Shown piece by piece: positions 51,601 through 63,052 of a stretch of DNA of 64,000 bases. Each line of letters begins with the position of its first letter. Position 1 is the stretch's first letter. The stretch is taken from assembly GCA_963920665.1 (NCBI GenBank), contig OY987268.1:7504501-7568500 (forward strand), given 5' to 3'. Position numbers and translations under genes: made by a program. Source of the DNA: Straminergon stramineum. Taxonomy: Eukaryota; Streptophyta; Bryopsida; Hypnales; Calliergonaceae. Below the pieces are notes generated by a model. That model did not search any database. It had not been told where the DNA came from and worked only from the letters and a program-made list of their open reading frames with translations.

Positions 51601-54600
51601 AATTAGAGAAGATTGAATTCGGAAGGTTCTATTGTATTACTCTTAATTTTTTGCAATTTCATATTGAATGATTTTGCACCAAGGGGAATGCTCATTTGTT
51701 TTTTAAAATTTTCAATAAATGAAATGAAAGAAATATTAAAATCACTTACAATATTATATCTCTACAAATTTGAGCCTTCAAAATTTTGTCTCTAAGAATC
51801 ATACATAAAAACTAGTTGACATAATATTTCAAAAATACGTATTTTATTATGTCTAGATTTTTTTATAGATTTTTCTTCGAATGAAACATATGAGACCCAA
51901 TCATTGTTTACAACTATGATGAAATTTTTATAGACCAGTGAAAAAAACTAATAATGCCTAATAGTGCATACAAAAAAGTCTATTTTGAGAGTATTTACAA
52001 TCCCCTCCAATTGCAAAAGTTTACATACAATTGAGGTTTTTTAATTACTATTGAAATATTTTTGAAAATACAGAAAACTCACAAGAAGTGTAGAATAGTC
52101 CAATTTATTTAGGTCATTGGAGACATAATGTAGAAGTTGTAACAAATAAAAAACTTGTGGAATAGTAGGGACAAAAATGATAAACATATATTTTGCAATC
52201 ACCTCTATGGATATTGCTATAATCTATCTTTTTTAATGTTTTCATTTTTCATTTTTTTCATTTATAGACTCTAATTTCTCTTAAATTAATAATTAATTAT
52301 AAAAAAAATATTATTTGTAGAGAATCATTTCTATTCATCAACAAATGTTGAAACTTCATATAATGTAGGAATTTCATACAAATGTAGTAACAGGAATGAG
52401 CATGTGTATGAGAAGACCACTTATTGCAACATCTAGTTTAGACAAAACCATAAGAATATGGAATTATGTAACCAAATCTATAGAACTTGTTGGGGTATAC
52501 CCTGAAGATTCACTTTCAATATCTATGCACCCAGATGGTTAGCTAAAATATCTTTCTTAAAATCAATAATATGTGCAAAATTTTATAGTATTTTTAAATT
52601 TAAGCTTTACAAAGATAAGAATATGTAGTAGAGATGATTTTTATATTTATTTACTTTATATTTAATTATTAAATTAATATTTGAAATAATAAATATTATA
52701 GCTAATAAAAACAATGAACTTCATGAAGGCCTTCAGATACTTGTTGGTTTTGTGGACAAGCTTCGATTAATGCTTTTACTTTTAGATGAAATCAAAATAA
52801 TTAAAGAATTCAATGTCAAAGGATGTAATGAATGTTCGTTTAGCACAGGAGGCCAATATTTTGCAGCAGTGCATAGTAATGCTGTGCATATTTTTGAAAC
52901 ATATACTTGTGCAAATATTGGAAATTTACGTGCTCATAGTGGAAAGGTACACATTATTCATTAAATCCATTTTACTCTATTATTGTTATTAAAGAACAAA
53001 ACCAATCACATATATTATTTAGAATTTTTTTAAACATGCCAAACCATCATTTTCAATATACCATTGAAGTTTTGTTTTTAAATTACTTAAATGATTGTGT
53101 GTACACTTGAATGAATTTGATTTTATATGCTTTTAAATGTGCTATTACTATATGTAAGTAAAAGAGTTATTTACAAAAAAATTAGTACGTATGCAAATTC
53201 TCTCTATATATATTGAGAATGAAAAATCTAATAAACAAAATAATCAACTTTAGAATAGTAGAAATAAAATTAATGAATCCATCTTTAAATCTATTGTATT
53301 CAAATCATACATAAGGAGTATTGCATAATATTATCGTGATTTGCGAAGGTTCGAAGTGTAGCTTGGTCTCATGATGATTGCTTTATTTTAACGGCCGGAG
53401 TTGATGGGGCAATATATGAATGGGAATTGAAAAGCTTAAAACGTGTACGTGAAAATGTGATAAAAGGATGTCAATATTCAGGGGTAGTAAGTGTTAAAGA
53501 TTCACAAGCATTTTTTGGAGTAGGCTCTGATCGAAAACTCAAAGAACTTGATGATGCTATAGTCATTAAGGTAAATAAAATTGTTCATAAATGAACATGA
53601 TTAATAATCAAATAGAAAATTTATTTTCATTGAGAAATTTCTACAACTCTATTTTATTTTTATTTTTATTACTTTAGCCTTATAAATGTTTTGAGATTTA
53701 TCACAACAAATCTTGTTTTCATTATATTTTTAAATTTTTATTTTACCTATTAAAATTTTTAATCAAAATTATTCATTTCCAGAGCTATACAAGCATTGTA
53801 GCACTAACTCAATTGAAGCTTCCTTATGGAAGTCGTTTATTATTTGCTGGAACAGAATCTGGTAGTGTGCGTGCCTATCGGTTTCCATTGTCTGGTAATT
53901 ATTTTCATAATCAAAGTATATATTGAAAAATTATACTAATACGTAACATTTCTAACAAACTTCAATTAGCTAAAAAAGAAACGAATATCATTTCTTTTTA
54001 TTTAGCTATTAAATGATGATTGATTTTCAATAAACACTAGTTGTTACTAAAAATCTCCTCAAAAGACATTATTTATAATCTTATGTCTAGGACTATACTT
54101 AAAAACTCACTTTAAACATCCCTTTCTCTTGTAGTGAAAGTAAGAGAATACAATTCTTAATTTTATATCAAATTCCAATTAACTTAAATTATTTGTATTC
54201 TATAGGGGACTACTATGAAGTACGAGCTTGCACAGGTTCTGTTACATGCTTGTGTATTAGTGTGGATGGATTACTACTTGCATGTGCGGGTGACGATGGT
54301 AGTATTGTGATATTTGACATTCGAGATAAAGAAAGAAGTCTTGCACAAGGGTCTAGGAAAGATAAAGATGTACTTGAGTGGGCCCAAGAAGTGTTAATTG
54401 CCAAAAATGACATGGAAGAAATGCGTCAAACTTGTCAAGATTTAGAAAATAAGGTTGCTACATTGCTACTACTATAAGAAACCTATGTTTTAGGTGACGG
54501 ATTTTAAGTGACGTCCAATGCACCAACCCATAATTTTATATCAACAATGATGTCCAATGTAACATCTTGATGTTACTTATGATGTTCTCCTTGACATAAA

Positions 54601-57600
54601 AACACAAGTTGTTACATTCAATGTCATCTAAAATTCATCAACTTAGACATAAAAAAAACTTTAATTTCTTATAGTGTTACATATATACATTACATTATCC
54701 CCTAAATGTCCAAATCTTGTTTTGAGCTTCTTAGAGTGTACACAAAACTTATCAAAACCCCCAAGTTTAGATAAGTTATATGAATTTAAAAAATAATTGT
54801 AACCATATGAATTCAAACTAGACATGTTGTGGATCACATAGAAAAAGAAAACACAACAATATCACTTATAGATTGAAAGATTATAACAATTGATCAAGAG
54901 GGTGACTGTTGAAATTGCTGAAATGATTTGAAGTCATTTAATCTTCTTTTTACATGTCAAATCTAAAATAGAGGTTATGAAAAAAATATGAAGTTCAAGC
55001 TAATAGACACTATTGATTTATAGCTTCTCAAAATCTACTCTATGATATTTTAAAATGAATTTTCAATTTGATTTTTTCCCTAAGATCCAGTGTATTTGAG
55101 GCATGTCTCTAAGAGCCTCTAACACCAAAAAAATAAGATTTGCAATGGGCACCCTTTTACAAAAATTTGAATAGAAAAAAACAAAAAACAATTCAAAGTT
55201 GGATTTTTGGTGCTTAAAAATAGAATTTGAAGGATATTTCATTAATAAAAATACTACTTTAATAAGATTTTATGTGACTTCAAAGTTTAGTTGATACCTT
55301 CGGCATTTAGGGCTTAAATGCATTCTATTTTTTAATGTAATGATATTGGATGCCTAAAATATCTCTTGGTCTATTTTAAAGATTTTGATATTGAATATTT
55401 TTTTAGAAGATTGTTGAATATGTTATTTAGGATTGAAAAATAGAAAAATAAATATCATTGGATATAAAAAACAATAATTATAAATGAAGGATCAATTTTG
55501 ATTATGGCTATAGGTGGTACAACTTGCATCATATTGTGAATATCAACTAAAATTGAAAGAACAAGAATTTAGTGATCGTATGAAAGAAATTACTGATAAT
55601 TTTCAAGCTGAGATTGATGACTATCGCATTAAAATACAAACTATTTTACAACAAAAAGCAGAAGAGGTATAAAGAGTATTCAATAAATTATAATATAAAG
55701 TAATAAACCCACTTTTAGAGTAATTTAAGTTATTCCATAATCAAGATTTTTTATTTTTTATTTATTCATTCGTATACATTAATATGTACAAAATGCAGGT
55801 ATTATTATACTGTGATTTGTGGAATTAAAACTAACACGTAATGTAATTAAAGATAGGAACTTGAACATGAACAAAAACAAATGTTGGTTGAAGAAAGACA
55901 TGCACAAGTTTTACAAGATATAGAGGCACAATTTCATAAGAAAATGATGATTGAAGTTGGAAGGTATTATTCAAGAAATAACAACTATTCTATATCAAAT
56001 CATTTATTCATAAATATTAATTATAATTATTTATCACAAAATATTACTTATAGATAAACTCTTCAATGAAATCAAAATACCACATAAATTAAGAAATTTC
56101 AATTTAAAATTATTATTTTATACTTTTGTAAGGAATTATAAACATTTCATGTAGGATATTATTCCTTAAAATCATAGATTTTATTTATTTATTAATATAT
56201 CAATTATAAAATATCTATTATGTTGAAGTGTCTATAACAATAAAGATGTTAAAATACTAACATTAGAAATGCTATGCTATCAATTTTATGGTGAGCATTT
56301 ATAATTTATTGTCAAATGAAATTGGAAAATTCAGCTTCAAAATGTTATTTCCAAAGAAGCCTCATTTCTAGGGTTAAGAATCTTTAATCATTAGTTAGAA
56401 TTTCTATTTACATTGATTAGTGAAGGAAACAAAAGTGTTGATGGTGAAATCATCAATATTACCACCTAATAGTAAATTGTTAATACTAGGCAAGTATTGA
56501 ATCTTTTCCTTGTTACAACTTTTTACAATAAAAGTCTTGTTTTAGAATAAAGAAATACCAATAGATGATAATCCAATTCACTATATCGTAAAATTAAGAA
56601 ATTAAATAAAATGATTTTTGCTTGACACAGTTGTTTTTATGAGACTTTAACTTTATAAGGATGCAAATGACTAAAAGTGTCATACAAATGTATTGTTCAT
56701 ATTGTTTAATCCCTAAAAGACCAATGTTTTTTTTTTGCCAATAACACTCAAAATTGCCATATCTCTTGCAAAGAGTAAAAAAATTTGAAAATTGTATTAT
56801 TTGGACATCTAATTATAGGGTCTTACACCTAACTAGTATGAGAATGTATAGAATTAATTTCAAAAATTTTAACCACACAAATTGTAAGATATTTGCATTT
56901 AAAGTGATGAAAATATTTTTTTTCTTACATTGTAGGAGTAGATTATTTGACTTTGAACCTTCTTGACTTCAATTTTTTGCACTACAAAGTTTTGAGGTTT
57001 AAAGTCTTCATGCTAGGAAATTGGGTTGAGAATCTAGGGGGAAAAAATTTAAAAACTTCATTTTCAATCTTAAGAAAATTGTTAAGTAGATGTAGGTACA
57101 AGATAGAAGGAAAATCTAAATTGTTGATATCTCTAAGATGGAATTAAAACACACTAATCTCAATGGTGAGATTGTTCTAGCAAAAAAACTAAACCATGTG
57201 GAATTTTTTTCTTGAAAAATTGTAAAAATTGCATTCAAAGAAAAATCCTACAACTTCTTTTTTCTAGAAGATGCTTAGATTGCCCCCAAAACAAGATTGT
57301 CCATAACTTTCAAATCACTTATCCAAATGAAATGAATCAAAGATTTACACATAGACAAAAATAGAATTCTATGAGAAATAATTAGTTTTGAAAAAAAATT
57401 CAAGTTTTTGAAGTTTTTTTAAGGTGTATGGTCTCCTACTCTCCCGTGTTTTAAGCTTATTTGGGTATAAATTTTATTCCTGGGCAGCTTTAAAAAAAAA
57501 TCTTAAAAAACTAATTAGTTTTTTTATCTTCAAAAAAAATTTCAAAAAATTGAGACTATAGGTACATGCCCATAATCCAATTTGTCATCTAAAGCAACAA

Positions 57601-60600
57601 TGATACTTTGGATTTTGGCAAAACTAATATAATGAAGTTTCTAAAGTGTAGTTTCTATTCTAGATGGAAATTTTCAAATTTTTCAGAAACTGAGCATTTT
57701 ATTGTGTTTTGAAGTTAAGGATCTTAAAACTTTCATATTTAATTATGTTTTCCTTGAATTTTTTCATCTAAATTTCAAAGCAAGATGTTAGTTTCAAATT
57801 GTTGTGAAAAACACACATTTTCTAAGAAAAAAAACTATAATGCAAACTATACATTTGTAAAGTCATGAAAAGAAACCATATTTAAAGTTTCAACAAAATA
57901 AAATTTACAACCAGTGAGGTGTATCACTTTGAAATTTCAACTTAGTGTACTTGAAAGGTTTGGCTATGTAATGTAATGGTCAAATTGAATATTTAATACA
58001 AAATATCGTTATTTTAATAGACCGGGTCAAGACTAAAAACACATTTCACCTCATAATTCTACAACCACTTAGTCAAAAATTAAGCACAAATTATTGCACT
58101 CAAAAGCTAGAAACACAAAATATGAAAATATTCTTTTAAAGGTATTTTGAAAAATAATAAATTTAGATTTACAATGGCTTGCCCTAAAAAAAGTAAGATG
58201 CCCAAAATAGACTTCCAATTTCTTAGAGGTTAATAAAAACATATACATTAATATTATTTAAATAATAATAAAAATGTTCAATTTTCAAATTTAAACAATT
58301 GATTAGGATAATTAAGTCGTTCAATAAGATAAAATTTATAATCACCATTTAAAGTCACAAAATCAAGATGTATCTATGTATATTTTGTAATAGGTACCAA
58401 GAATTAGAACAACAAAAAATAATTTCAGATGCTCATTGGCAAGATGAAATTACAGTTGCAAATCATGCAAATGAAAAAGCTTTACAGGTTTGTGCAATAT
58501 ACATTTAACAAAATATTTTGACTTATTGAAATGAAATTGTTCAATAGTTTTATAACTTGCAGTATTTATGAGAAAATTGTAATAAAAAATATCATATTAA
58601 TAAACAAAAGAGCAATCAACATAAAAAGATATAAGATTGTTATTCTAAAATTACCAATTTGTAATCCTAAGATTTCTTAGTATACTTATTGAAGTATATT
58701 TTTCCAAAATTTCATAATAGAAAATTCACATTTTCGTACAATCATAATACTTGAATTTCAAAAACAAATCTTCTTCATCTTCTTCCTAATAATTATGTCT
58801 CATCTTTCAAAAAAAAATATGAAAAAATATATAATTATGTCAAAAAGCCTTTATCTCTAAAATTTGCATGTTAAATACAATATTGAATAATAACCATTCA
58901 TATTGCTTGTACCATTTAAATATTTATAATATTTTATTATATTAAATTAAAATTTTAATATAATTCTTCATTTAAAAAAATTCTATATAAATATATCCTC
59001 AATTTTTTATTTTTAAAGATAATACATATTTCTATTTTTTATTCAGGATCTTATTGAGGCTTATGAAGATAAACTTGATGGTGAAAAAGTAGCTTATCAA
59101 CAATTAAAGGTTGAAAAAGAACAAGCTCATCTCGATTTTGTAGAAGTTCGTCGTCAACATGAAGAAGATCAAGATCAAGAGTTGGAAGAAACTAAAGTTG
59201 GGTAGGTTTATCTTCTACCCTTTTGATAAATTATATTTTGTTTGTCTTTCCTTAAATTACAAATTCCTCTCATTAGTACTTCTAAATTCAAATCAAAGTT
59301 TGCAATCAACAATTTCCACATTATTAATTTTTATATTTAAGATTTTTATAATGAATATCTTATTTTATTTTGAGATTGGCCCATACATTACAGAGATAAA
59401 ATAAAATTATTAAATTCTACTGTCAATTAACATCGATATTTACAAGATTTGAATTATTATATGATAAAAATTTAATGTAATTTCAAAAAGATTAATCCAT
59501 TTATTTATTTTAAACATGTAGAAATATTAAGAAATTATTTAAAATTATTTTGTATAATATAATAATTTATAATAAATAAATAAATATCTACTTAATTTAC
59601 ATTCTTTTTGTTGAATGATACTTACAAAAATTATGCGTTTTATTCTATGTAAATGAAATTGCCTAATCTTAAATCATCAAACCAAAATAATGAAATCAAC
59701 AAGTCTTTTCGTATTTGTATTTGAAATAATCCTATGTGTCACAATTGTACTTATTTTGGTAATTATAATATAAACTAAAATTGTGTGCTTTGAATCTTAT
59801 GTTCTTTAACTTATCATTACTCAAGCTTATACTATATTCAATAAATCCTTTAAGTCTATTTTAAGAATATCTTTTGTACTTGAATAATGTAGTTATGAAA
59901 ATAGACTTTCATCTGAAAAAGATACTTTATTGCGCATTAAAGGAGAAAATGGTATCATAAAGAAGAAAATGCTTGAATTTGCAAAAGACATAGAAATTCA
60001 AAGAGAAGAATTAAGATTGTTGTTTCAACAAAAAAAAGAATTATATGAAATTATCGCCATATTTGAGCGTGACATCTTGTAAGTTTATATTTGAGCATAT
60101 ATTTGTTTTCCATTTAAAAATAAATAAAGATTATAGAATTCAAAATTTGAGATCTATACTTTAGTTTCATTGGCATACAATAATAAAAATAATCATTTAA
60201 TGTCTTAAACAATACAAAACTTATACTCTAGAGGATTGAGGAAGGATATTGAAGAAAGAGATGAAACAATTGGTGAAAAAGAAAAAAGAATTTATGATTT
60301 GAAAAGAAAAAATCAGGCAATAAAATATCAATAAAAAACAAAAAAAAGTCGCTTTTTAGTGCTTTAAAATATAATTTTTACTTTAAGCATATAAAATCTA
60401 CATAAACAAGCAAATCTAATGTCTCTCTAAAACTTGAGTGAATTCATTATATGATTAACTCCTACAATTCTGTAATGTTTAGAGGCCCAAAATTGCTTCA
60501 AAATGCTAGTCTCCAAAGTAAGGCTAAAATCTTCATCTATATGTATTTTTTAACAAATCCAAATGTAGGATCCATTAGTTAACATATTTGAGTACACTCT

Positions 60601-62994
60601 CCTAAAATTTTAGAATAAGAAACCTTAACAATTGCAAGATCATGATGCTTGGATTTAGAAAAGGAGTATTTTCAATTCTTCCCAAATGCTTAGATTTCAT
60701 CTCTCAAACTTTATATCCCCCAAATTGGTAGATCCTACAATTTGCATCTCTCCATACTATTTTTAAGAAATAATTTGGAAATACATATAAAAAATTTCAA
60801 TACAAATATTTCACATTCATGCTTGAAAAAAATAGTAAGTAGAAAGAAGTAAAGAATGATTAAAATCCCGATTCCAAATGGTTCATTTCTAATGTTGTAA
60901 TAGACAATCAACAATCCTATGATTTTATGTTTTCCCAAAAATATTGAGAATCAAGTTAAAATAAAAGACTTCAAAGTTCAATTTAGAATAAAAATTCTAC
61001 AGTAGTGTTCGCAAACTACAACTCCTCATAACTTTTTTTGCATTCATTAAAATGAAATGATTCAAAGCTTTCCATGTATATATGAATATAGAAAACCAAT
61101 TTCAATTTTTTAAAATTTTTAAATAGTGATTTTTCAGAGTTACCCTTGCTGCCCAAACTCCAAAAGAAACTATACATGATACAATAATTTTTAAACCATA
61201 TAGTCAAAATTACAAAAATTGTTGCACCTTAAAGCTACTCCTCCACCCTATGTTGTGTGAAAATTTCAAAGAAAAAAATGAAAACTCCATTTGTAATTGG
61301 ATGACTGAAAATGCTATATTGCCAAAAAAAACACTACTTGGTCCTTTAGGGGTTAAAGTAAAATATATGCAAATAATAATAATTTTATTAAAACTGAACA
61401 ATTTATCTATGTTTGATGTAATGTAAATATAGTTTAAATTTTGTTGTTTATAGGAGTTGGAAAAGTTCAAATTTGTATTGGACTACAAAATTAAAGATTT
61501 AAAAGAACAAGTTGCACCTCGAGAACTTGATTTACTAGAAACAAGAGAAACAGTAAAAAAAATGGAAGTTGAATTGCAAAGGTTCTTCTTTAAAATATCC
61601 AAAAGTGTGAATTTGATTGAAGTTAAATGATTGTGTTGTAAATATACCTTGTCATGCTTATTGTAGTAAAAAAATATCAAATCCATCTTCATTAGCCTTA
61701 GAGGTTTAATAATGAGAATTTGCATACAAGATTAAATTTATCAATTTTGAACCCATAAAATATTAGGACACATAACAAGATGGAGAAAAGAGGTTTTGAA
61801 CTTGTCAAAATGAAGATGCTAGTAGAAGGTGCAAAATATGAAGCAATTAATTTGCGTCAACAAGTAGCTAATAATAAAGCCATGTTGACACATTTTCAAC
61901 ATGATTTCTATAAACTAGCACAAAATTTAGAGGTGAGTATATTCTTTACAAACTAGATAATTATTGTATCATAAAATATTTACATATATACATACAAACA
62001 ATTTTTTAAAATCAAAATTGACTTTAATATATATTATAATTAGTTCAATATATCAATTTTTAAAAACCAAAATTGACTTTAATACATATTATAATTAGTT
62101 CAATAATTAACACTCTTAAGAATAATGTACTCTTCATTGCATACTAATTGTAGAACACAAGAGAAACAAAAAGCTCTATTATGGAGATGTATGATAAATA
62201 TGTAAATAATCACTTTACGTTAGAAGAAGTTGATAAGAATATTTTAACTGAGTATGCAAGGCAACGCATGTTTCTTGAAAGGAAGGTAAGAGATTTGCAA
62301 GAAGAATTTTTTTTTCATATAATACTAATTGTATACATGAACTAAATTGAATGTCTACATCAATTTGAATTTATTGCTTCATTCAATTTATAATGATATC
62401 CAAAATGAATTAAATTAATATTGAAATAGACATTGAATTAATAGACAATTAATTACATTATACCAAGAGTATAATTTTATGCTAGATATCAAAGCAATCA
62501 TAATAAATAATCCTTTGTTATTTGCATCTATTGTTTTACTAGAATCACTCCACATATGAATTCACCAATTTTCAATGATGTTGTGTATTGTATAGGTGGA
62601 TGATCTTTCAAAAAAGTTGTACCAACAAGGAGAATCACATAGAGAACTTTATACTCGTACATTAGAAGAAAACAAAATGCTAACAAAATTAGTACATGAA
62701 TTACGACAAGAAAATAGGGAAATGAAATCAGGTATGAAAGAAAGAAATGAAGAAAAAACATCAAAAGAAATTCAAAAAGAAGCACGGTTGCACCAAGATA
62801 AGTTATTTGAAATTCCAAAGCTGAATAATGATGACATGGAAAAATTACATTCTCATATTATGAATCTAGAACAACTTTTGGCTGTACAAGCAGAGAGGAT
62901 AAAATACCTTGAAGATCAATTGGATAATTCAGAAAAAATTGAATTACGACCAAAATCTAGACAAGAGTTGCCACCAATGGACACTAATTTGTAA
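48611..62994 (+). CDS. CFAP57: cilia- and flagella-associated protein 57 (WD40 plus coiled coil)
   Basis: Twenty-one exons: 48611-48914, 49309-49452, 49592-49689, 49857-50132, 50846-50992, 51220-51390, 52369-52537, 52729-52946, 53349-53570, 53783-53894, 54206-54453, 55514-55666, 55857-55963, 58394-58487, 59047-59201, 59893-60078, 60232-60316, 61454-61581, 61767-61932, 62154-62285, 62596-62994. Phases agree at every junction and give 1237 aa, close to the roughly 1250 aa of animal CFAP57. Residues 1 to about 690 form tandem WD40 repeats (for example [11 protein letters not shown] and [11 protein letters not shown]). From about 700 to the end it is charged coiled coil, including the family-typical [12 protein letters not shown] and [15 protein letters not shown]57 helps assemble inner dynein arms in motile axonemes, so here it would act in sperm flagella. 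Intron 17 has a GC donor and intron 4 a weak GTCCGT donor. Exons are AT-rich. Confidence 0.93.
50239..50423. mobile_element. CFAP57: Emigrant-like (pogo) MITE in CFAP57 intron 4, 185 bp
   Basis: The left end TAATAGAACCTCTCTAAAGC resembles the Emigrant/Lemi terminus (CAGTAAAACCTCTATAAAT) and the right end GGTTCTAATG is its partial inverse. TA flanks both ends. It is about 85-90 percent identical by eye to the copy in intron 6. Confidence 0.7.
51450..51634. mobile_element. CFAP57: Emigrant-like (pogo) MITE in CFAP57 intron 6, 185 bp
   Basis: Same length and orientation as 50239-50423. It starts TAGTAGAACCTCTCTAAAGC and ends GGTTCTATTG, with TA at 51448-51449 and 51635-51636. It begins only 60 bp after the exon 6 donor. 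Confidence 0.75.
54470..54676. mobile_element. CFAP57: CACTA-like foldback element in CFAP57 intron 11, about 207 bp
   Basis: The left end TACTATAAGAAA and the right end TTTCTTATAGTG are inverse copies resembling CACTA-type termini (CACTATAAGAAA). Internal arms are also partly inverse (GATTTTAAGTGACGTCCAATG against the reverse of CATTCAATGTCATCTAAAATTC). No exact 3-bp duplication was found. It starts 17 bp after the exon 11 donor. Confidence 0.5.
56708..57620. mobile_element. CFAP57: TTAACCCCTAA-family element in CFAP57 intron 13, about 0.9 kb
   Basis: The left end TTAATCCCTAAAAGACCAAT is the inverse of the right end of the intron 17 copy (TTGGTCCTTTAGGGGTTAA). Internal sequence matches the inverse of 63053-64000, for example GATTGTCCATAACTTTC against the complement of 63370-63386. 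This insertion helps make intron 13 the longest (2430 bp). The right boundary is approximate. Confidence 0.5.
60400..61346. mobile_element. CFAP57: TTAACCCCTAA-family element in CFAP57 intron 17
   Basis: The right end TACTTGGTCCTTTAGGGGTTAA is well preserved, and the body aligns collinearly with 35138-36081 over most of its length. The left end is eroded. The element fills most of the 1137-bp intron that uses the GC donor. Confidence 0.5.
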
Positions 62995-63052
62995 TGGATT
63001 ATCTTGCTAGTATTGGTTGAAATGTTGTTTTTTTATGTACAAAATTGCAATT
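62995..63052 (+). other. CFAP57 3' flank
   Basis: Short downstream sequence before a transposon copy starts. No canonical polyadenylation signal is visible, so the transcript may end inside the adjacent element. Confidence 0.3.
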
